Source: Ipomoea triloba (taxonomy: Eukaryota; Streptophyta; Magnoliopsida; Solanales; Convolvulaceae). Taken from it: a DNA stretch of 64,000 nucleotides. Location of the stretch: contig NC_044920.1 in assembly GCF_003576645.1 (NCBI RefSeq), positions 14,162,138-14,226,137 on the forward strand, given 5' to 3'. The first letter of the stretch is position 1. Each line of letters begins with the position of its first letter. Below are positions 47,555 through 57,506 of the stretch, one piece after another. Position numbers and translations under genes: made by a program. The notes under the pieces were generated by a model. The model had not been told where the DNA came from and did not search any database. It was given only the letters and a program-made list of their open reading frames with translations.

Positions 47555-49222
47555 CTATCCTTCAAGGCACACAGATTTTGGGACCTTACCAAGCGTCCCG
47601 TGAACTTTAGCTTCAAGGAATGTCCCAAGGTGGGTAACATCCTTGAATTCCCACAAAGATAAAGGAAAGATAAAATTTATGGTTGGAATAATTCTAGACT
47701 CAAACACCCTCCTTAACTCTTCTAAGATGGTGTCTACTTCCTTTTCTTTTTCCTCTCTTCTCCCCCTAAAGATTTTCTCATCTCTTTCAAGCCATAGCTC
47801 CTCACTCCTTTCCTCAATTTCGAGTGTGGTCAACTCTCTCCACTCATCTTTTTCCATAAGATTAATCATGAAGGACCTATTATTTCCCACCATCTTTTCC
47901 TTACACTCATTTTCTTCATCACTCCACTCTATTTGATTAGAAAAATCACTCACACTCTCACACGAATAGAATGAAGCATCATCCTCTTCACTCACCAACT
48001 CATTCTCACCCAAGACAAAGGATTCATCTTCTAAAAAGGTAAAGCAATCATAGTCATTAGCGAACAAGATGGAATCCTTACAAGCATTAGTCAATATATC
48101 AAAACTTTCCATAGAATCATCCTCCCGAAATTTAAAGCAGTCATAATCACATATGATGGAAGTATTAATGCAAAGGGAGTCATCCACACAAGTGTCAAGG
48201 GTGTTTTCAAAAAGAGCACAAGGATTTTCAAGAATATTAGCATAAGAAAGATTAGGAATTTCACCACATTTTGGCTCTTCATCTTCCCACACTACTTCGA
48301 TGTCCTCATCCTCACTCTCCATCTCTACCTCCTTTTGATCTTCCAATTCGAAAATTGGAACTTCTTCAAGCACCGGGGCGTAACAATCCTCTACTCCTTC
48401 GAAACTCTCCTCTCCTCTAGCATTTTTCTCTTTTTCAACCTCTTGTACAATCCTTTGACGAGCTTCCAAGGTGGGGATGTCTTCTATGATGGCGGAGTTG
48501 GCTCGTGACTCATTCATCTTCATGAGCTGCTCCATCATAGACAACATCTTCGTTTCAACTTCTTCTAGTGGAAGTCCTTCCTCCCGGAGGGTAGCAAGAT
48601 AGTTTTTTAGTTCGCTCTTGATTTCGGCTTTTAGCTTAGCCGTATCCTCCTTGGCCATCCTTGTGAATTCATCAATTTTTTCTTTTAGCATTTCAATTTC
48701 TTCTGTGGCCGGTGGGATATAATCGCAAGGATTTATATGGGTCTTATATGGGAAAAAGGGCGATGTCTCAAAGGAATAGTTAGTATTGTTTTCTTTGTGG
48801 TTTTGTGATGGAGGTGGGTAGTAAGTGTTTAGTTGGGAATTGGGAAATGAATTTGACTCGGGAGTATAGCTTGGATCAAGTTGTTGCATCATTTGCACAA
48901 GCTTACTCTCTATGTTTTGATATATGTCTTTAGAGCTTAATGAGTCAATTTCTTGTGAATTTGGTGATTGTGAAGGGTGAGTTTCTTGGAATTGTGGAGG
49001 TGGTGTTTCATAAGGATATTGGTGATGGTTTGGTGTATGGATTGGATAGTGATATGGAGGTGGTGAATGATATGGTGGTGGAATTTGGCAATGGTATGGA
49101 TGTGGGTAGTGGTATGTTGGTAGAGGGTAAGTATAGGTGGAATAGGGGTAATAGTGATATGGTTGGGGTTGAGGATTTTCATGGGATTGTCCTCCATGGT
49201 GTGGGTAACCATGGGGATTCAT
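47555..49222 (-). CDS. gag-position ORF of the Athila-like element, His/Pro/Tyr-rich
   Basis: About 555 residues from the ATG at 49222; the frame is open slightly upstream but without ATG. Residues about 1-100 are His, Pro and Tyr repeats (PHGYPHHGG, YHYPHPYHCQIPPPYH). A coiled-coil, charged region follows (EEIEMLKEKIDEFTRMAKED, LPLEEVETKMLSMMEQLMKM), then a long acidic part with several DYDCF repeats (CDYDCFKF, NDYDCFTF). The C-terminus has FPLSLWEFKDVTHLGTFLEA. No zinc knuckle and no protease. Position after the PBS suggests a gag-like or accessory protein of the element; the sequence does not show its activity. The frame is uninterrupted. Confidence 0.65.
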   Translation of the reverse strand: MNPHGYPHHGGQSHENPQPQPYHYYPYSTYTYPLPTYHYPHPYHCQIPPPYHSPPPYHYPIHTPNHHQYPYETPPPQFQETHPSQSPNSQEIDSLSSKDIYQNIESKLVQMMQQLDPSYTPESNSFPNSQLNTYYPPPSQNHKENNTNYSFETSPFFPYKTHINPCDYIPPATEEIEMLKEKIDEFTRMAKEDTAKLKAEIKSELKNYLATLREEGLPLEEVETKMLSMMEQLMKMNESRANSAIIEDIPTLEARQRIVQEVEKEKNARGEESFEGVEDCYAPVLEEVPIFELEDQKEVEMESEDEDIEVVWEDEEPKCGEIPNLSYANILENPCALFENTLDTCVDDSLCINTSIICDYDCFKFREDDSMESFDILTNACKDSILFANDYDCFTFLEDESFVLGENELVSEEDDASFYSCESVSDFSNQIEWSDEENECKEKMVGNNRSFMINLMEKDEWRELTTLEIEERSEELWLERDEKIFRGRREEKEKEVDTILEELRRVFESRIIPTINFIFPLSLWEFKDVTHLGTFLEAKVHGTLGKVPKSVCLEG

Positions 49223-49470
49223 TTTAGCACTTATTGGCAAGCTTCAAGTGGTTTGATTAAAGAAAATTTCCTGCACAATAGCTTAACCAACAACAAATAA
49301 TTTTGCAACTAAAAGTAGTTGCAAGTGAGCACAAGATATTCAATACAATGTAAGCTCACTTCTTCAAGCAAATAACAAGAATAAGAAAATAAAATAAACA
49401 AAAAGAAAGCAATTCAAGAACTCTTAAAATTCTACTTCTAAGATGTCAACACTATTCGAAACCGTTTGCC

Positions 49471-49489
49471 ATCCCCGGCAACGGCGCCA
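49471..49489 (-). other. primer-binding site complementary to Asp tRNA
   Basis: TGGCGCCGTTGCCGGGGAT on the minus strand, three bases after the LTR end (...TTGTCA). This is the PBS used by Athila-type gypsy elements and fixes the element's orientation. Confidence 0.9.
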
Positions 49490-49492
49490 TTT

Positions 49493-50766
49493 TGACAAGG
49501 TTGTGAGTATGGGTGAGGGTAAATGTGAAGTGGTACGGAAGGTGGTAAAACAAAGAGTCAAGACTCCCCGAGTGTCGTGTCTCTCAAGGATGGCGAATGG
49601 GAATCGAATTAGTGTGTTGGCATCTAAGAGGTTGAAGAGAAAGAGTTACGGGAATGCTAAGGGTTGGACTCATTTGTAAGAGGGGGAAGGTTGATAGTGG
49701 TTGTGTAAAATAAAGAAAAGTAAAGTGGAGATTGGGGCTTTAGGCTTTTCCATGTGGTCTATCTTTGGATGGTTTTGCGAGTGCAAGTTGTGGAATAGAC
49801 TAGGGAGTTCGTGGCACACTACCAAGTGGCGTCACACTTTGGACTCCCACATCCTCATTCGGTTGGGGCATTTCATCGAACACTTTGTCTACCACTCCTC
49901 TCGGATCTCGTCCTTTTGGACTAAGAGCGGAGATGTGGGTGACTTAGACTCATGAGTGGCCGCAATCGCGCACACACTCACTTCCTTTGGGTTTGCTACC
50001 TAATGTGGCCACAAAAAGCACAAAGCTTGAAGAACATCATCCACACAAGTTCAACATCCAACAAACAAGCAATTCACAATTCAAAGCAATAATATTAAAC
50101 ATCCACATAGATCTACCATGGGGCCACCAATCCCCTATCTAATCTACTCTAGCATACTAAGAAACAAGAACAAGAAAGGAAATTCAAAGAAACAAGTATT
50201 GAATTAGAAAATGGAGAGAATGGTTACCACCCTTAGAAAGGGATCTTTACAACCTTGATCTTGAAATCCCAATCTTCATTCTTGCCCTTGATCTATTCTA
50301 AACTATGAAGAAGGAATTTTCCCCCAAGAGGGGAGAAAACCCTCTAGATCTATTCTACCTATTCTATCAATTTTCTGATCTATTCTACCTTTAGGTTTTG
50401 GGCAAAAGGGATTTATATAGGTGACAAAAAGGGGACAAATTTCCCAAAATGGCCCTTGGCCCGACCACGCTTGCTTCCACGCGTGGTGGCGGCGTGGGAG
50501 CTTCTGGAATTATTCCACGCCCAGCCACACGCGTGTGAGGCTGCGTGGGACGCTACTGCATTGCGGCTTGTTTGTCTTTTGCTCTATTTTAGCCTCAAAT
50601 CCCTCTCCAACCTGTGAAATACCTCAAAACTCTTTCTAGAAATGTTGTTAGAAGATTTTGATCGCATTCGAGCTAAAATGCATGCAATTGTTGTAATCGG
50701 ATGTCAAAACGATGCACTTTTAATCTAATTAAAACCCCTTATAAGTGCTATTCTTGGTGCTTATCA
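49493..50766 (-). repeat. 5' LTR of the Athila-like element
   Basis: 1,274 bp, TGATAAGC...TTGTCA on the minus strand. It includes the palindromic CACACGCGTGTG block near 50528 and is the most complete of the three family LTRs in the window. Confidence 0.88.
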
Positions 50767-50871
50767 TGTACATATGTATATATATGTATGTACATATGTA
50801 TATATATGTATGTACATATGTATATATGTATATGTCTATGTATGTATACATACATATACATATATATATAC

Positions 50872-50905
<34 letters not shown>

Positions 50906-50909
50906 ATAC

Positions 50910-50969
<60 letters not shown>

Positions 50970-50973
50970 GTAT

Positions 50974-51006
<33 letters not shown>

Positions 51007-51014
51007 CACACATG

Positions 51015-51074
<60 letters not shown>

Positions 51075-51075
51075 G
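50767..51075. repeat. TA/TG and (CA)n microsatellite, right half
   Basis: TATG units, then (TA)n, then (CA)n. Together with 42236-42496 it is the array that the element split. Long frames on both strands are repeat artefacts. Confidence 0.95.
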
Positions 51076-51490
51076 GGTAGGGTTCCAGTGAGACCACTTG
51101 CTTAGGTAAGATCGTGAGATCACATCTTGTGCATACATGTAATATAATACTTTTTAATGGTCTAGATTGTTTGACACATACACACTTCGTTCGCACACAT
51201 TTAATCACCGTTCGCACACACTTCAACTTGGAATTTTAATCAATCTAGACCATTAGAAAATTTTGAGACCAAATCTTGTACATCAATCACCGTTCGCACA
51301 CATTTAATCACCGTTTGCACACATTTAATCACCGTCCGCACACACTTAATCACCATTCGCACACATTTTATTACCGTTCACACACACTTCAACTTAACAT
51401 CTTAAATCAATCTAGACCATTAAATTATTAAATAAATGCACAAGATCTGATCTCATGATCTTACCTAAACAAGTGATCTCATATGATTCT
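51076..51490. repeat. palindromic MITE with internal 'tcaccgttcgcacacattta' repeats
   Basis: Left end 'agggttccagtgagaccacttgcttaggtaagatc', right end 'gatcttacctaaacaagtgatctcatatgattctaac', inverted. Inside, about six copies of a 20-bp unit 'tcaccgttcgcacacattta' and two copies of 'caatctagaccatta' are present. Confidence 0.65.

Positions 51491-51550
<60 letters not shown>
51491..51550. repeat. (CT)n(AT)n microsatellite
   Basis: 'tctctctctc' for about 30 bases, then alternating AT. Confidence 0.95.
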
Positions 51551-51553
<3 letters not shown>

Positions 51554-52258
51554 GAATTTGTTATTGTTGCGAACAAATTTTGTTGATGTTCACAATAGAG
51601 TTTATTATCTTTTTCACTGATGTTTGTAGCAGAATTTTTTTACAATTATTGCTGACTATGACGATTTAGCATTTATATTTGGAAGTACTACTACCATAGG
51701 AAGAAACTTTTATTGGATTGAGTGATGAAACTGATGCAAAGAACTTATTGTGCTAAAGAAGATAATCAATATAGAATTGATCAATTACTATTGATTTCGT
51801 TAATGATGGATTTACACAAAATGATGAACATACATATAGATTCCCAATATCCACCATTCTCATAGTATACTTCATTATTTCAAGAGATAAACGTAAGAGC
51901 AATTTAAACAATGTTTAATAAGAAAAAAAAAAAAAAAGACAAGAAATAGGACTAAATATGTAGGGAGGAGGAAACAAATCGATCTAATGTATTAGAGAAA
52001 TTATCTACTGTTGATCCAATTGCTGCCGATATCCTCAGTTTGGTGTAGAAAAGGGAAATAGAAAATAGTTATTGGATGCTATAAATGAATTTGGGAACGT
52101 GGATAGTGATACTTGTTTAAAGGCTATGGAATGGTTGAATTTGAAATTAGCGAATCATATTTTTCAAAATATGTTACCACGAGATCACTATAATTGGGTA
52201 ATGTTCAAAGTCTCCGAAAGAGAGTCATAGTATTAGTATCAGTATTATTAGTTCATCA
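51551..52258. other. no recognisable feature
   Basis: Noncoding; a few short frames without similarity. Possibly an old transposon interior. Confidence 0.4.
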
Positions 52259-52267
52259 TAAATTTTA

Positions 52268-52735
52268 GGAATAAGGGTCAAATAGGCCACCGAACTACAT
52301 ACGAAACTGCAATTAGGTCATCGAACTCAAAAATAATGCAATTGGGTTCCTGAACTACACAAATTCATGCAAATTAATCCAAAGTGACTTGTTGACTTGA
52401 TCTTCGGGTTACCAACTTTAAAAATAATATTTTAAAATAATTTTAAATAAATTAATTAATTTTTTTTTTTTTAAAAAAAACAACAAGCAGGAACAAGTCA
52501 ATTGGGTCCTTTTTTAATTTTAAATTTTAAATTTAATTTTAATTAAGTATTTTATTTAAAATTATTTTAAAATATTATTTTTAAAGTTGGTAACCGGAAG
52601 ATCAAGTCAAACAAGTCACTTTGGGTTAATTTGCGTGGATTTGTGTAGTTCAGGGACCCAATTGCATTGTTTTTGAGTTCAATGGGCTAATTGCAGTTTC
52701 GTGTGTAGTTCAGTGGTCTATTCGACCCTTATTCC
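52268..52735. mobile_element. Mutator-type MITE, 468 bp, perfect 9-bp TSD
   Basis: TSD TAAATTTTA at 52259-52267 and 52736-52744. Ends GGAATAAGGGTCAAATAGG and its inverted partner CTATTCGACCCTTATTCC. The arms pair for about 180 bp each ('cagggacccaattgca', 'caagtcactttgggttaat'). A 9-bp TSD points to Mutator-like transposase as the mobiliser. Confidence 0.9.
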
Positions 52736-52744
52736 TAAATTTTA

Positions 52745-53459
52745 ATATGTTCTATGCATTAAAGATATTTGTTGAGTACTTTTTAAAGGATGAGTTTTAT
52801 TCTAAATAATGTATTATTAGAAGTTATCAATTGTTAGAGTTTTAATGACTTTTGTAGAATTTTTAATATAAAAAAGTTTTTAAAACTTTATAAATGTTTG
52901 TCACACAAGCTTTTATAGGCTTGTACAAAGTTTATTAAAGTCTTAAAGATTCTATGAAATTTTAGAAGATTATATTAAAGTAATTTAAAACCTATCACTT
53001 TAAATATCTTTGAAAGTTTATAAAAGCCTTAATTGAATACAACTCTTAAATGAAGTCTAGTTCTAAACATTTCTAACTATGCCGGCCGCTACTACTGACA
53101 AATTATGCATTGTCTGAAGGTTCACTTTACATTGTGAACTTTGGTCCAAAATGACATTTAGATTATACATCTGCAGTTAACATATTATGTGCTTGCTGAT
53201 AATAAATTATGTGCATATAAATAAATTAAAGACACATAATATGCCATCACAGTATGTATATGCAGCTAACATATTATGTGCCTTCAACTTATTTACAAAC
53301 ATATAAAATCTGTTAACTGAAGGTACATAACACATAATTTTTGTAAATAGAATTAATAAAGCAAGGTAGAGTCTGATCCATGGTATAACAATTGACTACT
53401 ACTAGTTGCCTTAATTTGTAAGCCCGGTTTTATCGCTACACTATTCTAACGTATATTTG
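52745..53459. other. no gene; short 'taacatattatgtgc' repeats
   Basis: AT-rich. Between 53100 and 53340 the phrase 'catattatgtgc' and its inverse recur, suggesting a worn MITE. Confidence 0.4.
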
Positions 53460-53850
53460 CCGGTTGTTATGCATGGACTTGGGTCTACCTTGCAATGTGG
53501 ATTCGGGTCCATGCTCACAATTTTAGAACTCTATATTCACAATTTCATAACTCTATGTTCAAAATTTCATAACTCTATATTCAACAGTATAACACAATTT
53601 TTGAATTTATATAACAAAATTGTGAATATAGAGTTCAAAAATTGTGAATATTGAGTAATGTAATTTTGTATATCGAGATCTAAAATTGTGAATATAGAGT
53701 TCTAAAATTGTGAACATAGAGACATAAAGCTTTAAAATTATGAACATGGATACAAGTCGACATTGCAAGGTGGACCTGAGTTTTAAAATTATGAATATGG
53801 ACACAAATCCACCTTGCAAGGTGGACCCGAGTCCATAGCATAATTTGGCC
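53460..53850. repeat. palindromic MITE with 'ctctatattcacaatttt' repeats
   Basis: Left end 'atgcatggacttgggtctaccttgcaatgtgga' and right end 'tccaccttgcaaggtggacccgagtccatagcat' are inverted partners. The inside is repeats of 'aactctatattcacaattt' and their inverse. Confidence 0.7.
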
Positions 53851-53933
53851 AACCTACCATATATGAAAACTGAATTTTCTAGATTTAATTACATTCCATA
53901 TATGCAAGTTGAATTTTCAAGATTGAGTTAATA

Positions 53934-54770
53934 CAAGTTAGGGTCCTCTAAGTATAGTGGTATCGCCATGTTTAGTCTTAAACTTTTAATTTAACCACTT
54001 GTGGTCCTCTAACTCTCAAATTTAACCACATGTGGTCATTCCGTTAGTTTAAATAAGGACAAAGTTAGGACCAAGGATGGTTAAAAATTTCAAAGTTGAA
54101 GGACCATGGATGGTTAACTTGAAAGTTGAAGGACCATGGATGGTTAAATTTGAAAGTTGAAAGACCACGCCTGGTTAAATTAAAAGGAGTTAATACCCAA
54201 TATAGTTCTTGACTATAGTGGTTTTACTCAATTTAGTCCTAAATGACTTTTTGTGCTCAATTTAATCATCGACTTTGATTGTTTTACACAATTTAGTCTT
54301 TTGTTAAAAATTCTGTTAGTTGACTGTTAAAAATAGGGTCCTAATCGTAATTTCTCATCCTTCATCCCATTTGGGATGATTCATTCTTCTTCCCCTTATT
54401 AAGATCCATGCAGAAATGCAAATTTTCGTACCAAATCAACTTCAACCCTAAATAAATAAATACATAGTAAATAAATATTTGGGTACAAAGATTTTACATT
54501 TTTACGTAGATCTTAATAAGGGGAAGAAGAAGAAATCATCGCAAATGGGATGAAGGATGAGAAATTACCATTAGGATCCTATTTCTAACCGTCCACTAAC
54601 AGAATTTTTAACAAATGACTAAATGGGGTAAAACCATCAAAGTCGATGACTAAATTGAGCACAAAAAAGCTATTTAAGACTAAATTGAGTAAAACCACTA
54701 TAGCCGAATTAAAAGTTTAAGATGGACTAAACATGGCGGTGTCAATATACTAAGAGGATCCTGGTAGTAT
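53934..54770. repeat. palindromic MITE interrupted by a second MITE
   Basis: The outer arms pair: 'gggtcctctaagtatagtggtatcgccatgtttagtc' (53940) with 'gactaaacatggcggtgtcaatatactaagaggatcc' (54725). Tandem-like 'ttgaaggaccatggatggttaa' lines lie inside. Confidence 0.7.
54190..54712. repeat. inner MITE of the 'caatttagtcctaaatgac' family
   Basis: The arms pair over most of the length ('gactatagtggttttactcaatttagtc' with its inverse at 54680-54710; 'aagatc..ccccttattaagatc' in the centre). Same family as 21612-22010. Confidence 0.7.
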
Positions 54771-54889
54771 TAACTCTTTCAAGATTTAACATTAAAAAAA
54801 AAATATCACAATCGTATCAGAGCATGAATTTCATTCAATGAATCTTTAATTCGGTTTACAAAAACCTTGCAGTAGCTACTCTAGATTGT

Positions 54890-55075
54890 GTCTGGTGCGA
54901 AATCAGTTTGGTTGAGGTGAGTGGTCGTACAATCTTGTCCCTTAAAAGAGGTTGGGAGTTCGAACCCTTCTTATATGAAATAATCAATTTGTCAATCTGA
55001 TTAATACTTTACCTCTTAATTAGACTGACCTTGTGAAGATCTATTCAGGACACCCCGTACAACCAACCAACCCCA
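54890..55075 (+). repeat. tRNA-derived SINE
   Basis: Box A-like 'ggttgaggtgagtgg' and box B-like 'gagttcgaaccc' are spaced as in a tRNA, then a 3' part 'gacaccccgtacaaccaacc'. It does not fold as a tRNA gene; there is no clear anticodon arm. Confidence 0.45.
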
Positions 55076-55559
55076 ACAATCATTCAATGAATCTGAAAGT
55101 TGCAAAATCATGACAAAAATGTCACATTAAGACTATGACAAAATTCTGCATTGACTAGAAAAAGCTTATTCCAAAATTCTCATAGAAATTAAATACAACA
55201 ATTGCGAACTCTGCATACCTTAATATAAGCCACCATAGTTGACTAGCTAGGTACGTGCTAGCTTAGCACTTTATAGACGGTGGGTGGGCGTCCCGTATTA
55301 AATTACAGTGAGTGGGTGGATAAGCTATGATATGATCTGTGATTAACACTACAAACAATCCACTCTTTCCATGACTATTACTCCCTTCAATATATTATCC
55401 ATTAACACGTTGACAAATTTTAATTTCCTTCATATTTTTATTATACTTATATAGTTATATATAGCAACTTATTAAGATCATCTTTTGAATAATTAGGAAA
55501 AATAAAACGGAAAATTTCGTCCACTAGGTAATGGTGTATCAATTTAAAATACTGTTACA
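55076..55559. other. no recognisable feature
   Basis: Noncoding AT-rich sequence. Confidence 0.45.
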
Positions 55560-55830
55560 GCATATTTGGTTCACAAAATGAATTTTAAGCGAATAGATAT
55601 GCTGTTCCAGAGAGAATGGAATAGACATGGAATAGATCAGAATAGGATTTGTATTCCATTATTTGGTTCACTGAAAGAATACACTTTAGAAATGTTATTT
55701 CGGTGTTTAGTTGGTTTAGAATAGAAATGGAATATATGTTTAAAGACATAAATACACTTATACAAAATATATTATTATTATTATTATTATCATTATTATT
55801 ATTATTGTTATGATTATTATTATTATTACA
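55560..55830. repeat. hAT-like MITE and (ATT)n run
   Basis: 'catatttggttcacaaaatg' and 'ttatttggttcactgaaagaat' with 'ggaatagacatggaatag', related to 10925-11110. A (ATT)n run follows at 55768-55825. Confidence 0.4.
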
Positions 55831-56540
55831 TAAGATTTTTAAATAATATTATTCTATAGCAATTACATTATTGCAAAAAAAAAAAATTTGATGTGTAAAT
55901 TATGAAACAAAATTAAATATTTATATAAATAAAAAAAATTTTAAAGAACATTTAATAACATTCAGAAGAAGCATAACATAAGTTTATTCTTTTCAACAAA
56001 ATACTCAAAACAATCAAATGATAGTAGCAATGTTCATAAAATGTAAATATGAATAATGATTAATTGCAGCAAAGAATCTTTTGATCCACTGTAGTCTTCG
56101 ATCATGATCAAAATTGAGAGAAAAAAAACCACTTTAATAGAATGATAACCAGTGCCCAATGAACTTGGATGTCGCTATGAACGTGGCCCAGTCGTTTTTT
56201 CGACATCTGGAGTGTGCTCCGCCAGGGTCATCTGGAGTGTGCTCCGCCAGGGTCTGCTAACTAGTGTTAGTGTTGTATTGATAATTGATTTATTGTACAG
56301 ATTAATTTCTAGTGGACTAAAAGAACTAAAGAGGTGTAAAAAGAAAATGGTACGCGTCTATTCAAATCAATCAAAGAAGAAATAGAAATAACAATTAATA
56401 TGAAAATGCTGATTGATGAAAACTCAAACTTGTTTTGTGTTTTAGAATAATCATTATATTTATTTCTTTTACTTGGTAATTTTATACTAAATTTGAAACT
56501 TTTGTGTATGCTTATTCCAATTTTATTATCCGATCTAACC

Positions 56541-56541
<1 letters not shown>
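55831..56541. other. no gene; contains a 27-bp tandem repeat
   Basis: 'catctggagtgtgctccgccagggt' occurs twice in a row at 56202-56256. Nothing else recognised. Confidence 0.5.
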
Positions 56542-56584
<43 letters not shown>

Positions 56585-57461
56585 NNNNNNNNNNNNNNNN
56601 NNNNNNNNNNNNNNNNNNNNNNNNNNNNNNNNNNNNNNNNNNNNNNNNNNNNNNNNNNNNNNNNNNNNNNNNNNNNNNNNNNNNNNNNNNNNNNNNNNNN
56701 NNNNNNNNNNNNNNNNNNNNNNNNNNNNNNNNNNNNNNNNNNNNNNNNNNNNNNNNNNNNNNNNNNNNNNNNNNNNNNNNNNNNNNNNNNNNNNNNNNNN
56801 NNNNNNNNNNNNNNNNNNNNNNNNNNNNNNNNNNNNNNNNNNNNNNNNNNNNNNNNNNNNNNNNNNNNNNNNNNNNNNNNNNNNNNNNNNNNNNNNNNNN
56901 NNNNNNNNNNNNNNNNNNNNNNNNNNNNNNNNNNNNNNNNNNNNNNNNNNNNNNNNNNNNNNNNNNNNNNNNNNNNNNNNNNNNNNNNNNNNNNNNNNNN
57001 NNNNNNNNNNNNNNNNNNNNNNNNNNNNNNNNNNNNNNNNNNNNNNNNNNNNNNNNNNNNNNNNNNNNNNNNNNNNNNNNNNNNNNNNNNNNNNNNNNNN
57101 NNNNNNNNNNNNNNNNNNNNNNNNNNNNNNNNNNNNNNNNNNNNNNNNNNNNNNNNNNNNNNNNNNNNNNNNNNNNNNNNNNNNNNNNNNNNNNNNNNNN
57201 NNNNNNNNNNNNNNNNNNNNNNNNNNNNNNNNNNNNNNNNNNNNNNNNNNNNNNNNNNNNNNNNNNNNNNNNNNNNNNNNNNNNNNNNNNNNNNNNNNNN
57301 NNNNNNNNNNNNNNNNNNNNNNNNNNNNNNNNNNNNNNNNNNNNNNNNNNNNNNNNNNNNNNNNNNNNNNNNNNNNNNNNNNNNNNNNNNNNNNNNNNNN
57401 NNNNNNNNNNNNNNNNNNNNNNNNNNNNNNNNNNNNNNNNNNNNNNNNNNNNNNNNNNNNN

Positions 57462-57504
<43 letters not shown>
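56542..57504. other. assembly gap (877 N) flanked by 43-base poly(A) on each side
   Basis: A at 56542-56584, N at 56585-57461, A at 57462-57504. Long frames reported across it are only Lys/Phe plus unknowns. Confidence 0.98.

Positions 57505-57506
<2 letters not shown>

Larger units (their letters stand above)
42497..50766 (-). mobile_element. non-autonomous Athila-like gypsy element with two ORFs and no pol
   Basis: Related LTRs at 42497-43540 and 49493-50766, both TGATAAGC...TTGTCA on the minus strand. A Asp-tRNA-type PBS follows the right LTR. Target duplication TATAC (42492-42496) / TGTAC (50767-50771), one mismatch, inside a microsatellite. The 6 kb interior holds a His/Pro/Tyr-rich ORF (49222-47555) and an ATHILA ORF-1-like frame (46362-45088). 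I see no protease, RT, RNase H or integrase in any frame, so it depends on another element for replication. Confidence 0.85.

Noticed and set aside
47643..49227. Plus-strand frames opposite the His/Pro/Tyr-rich ORF
   Set aside because: Shadow frames of a biased-composition gene; orientation is fixed by the PBS.
50701..51226. His/Thr/Tyr/Val-rich frames on both strands, 100-165 codons
   Set aside because: They are translations of (TA)n and (CA)n repeats.
54890..55075. tRNA gene
   Set aside because: Box A and B-like words are present but no acceptor or anticodon stem can be folded; SINE head instead.
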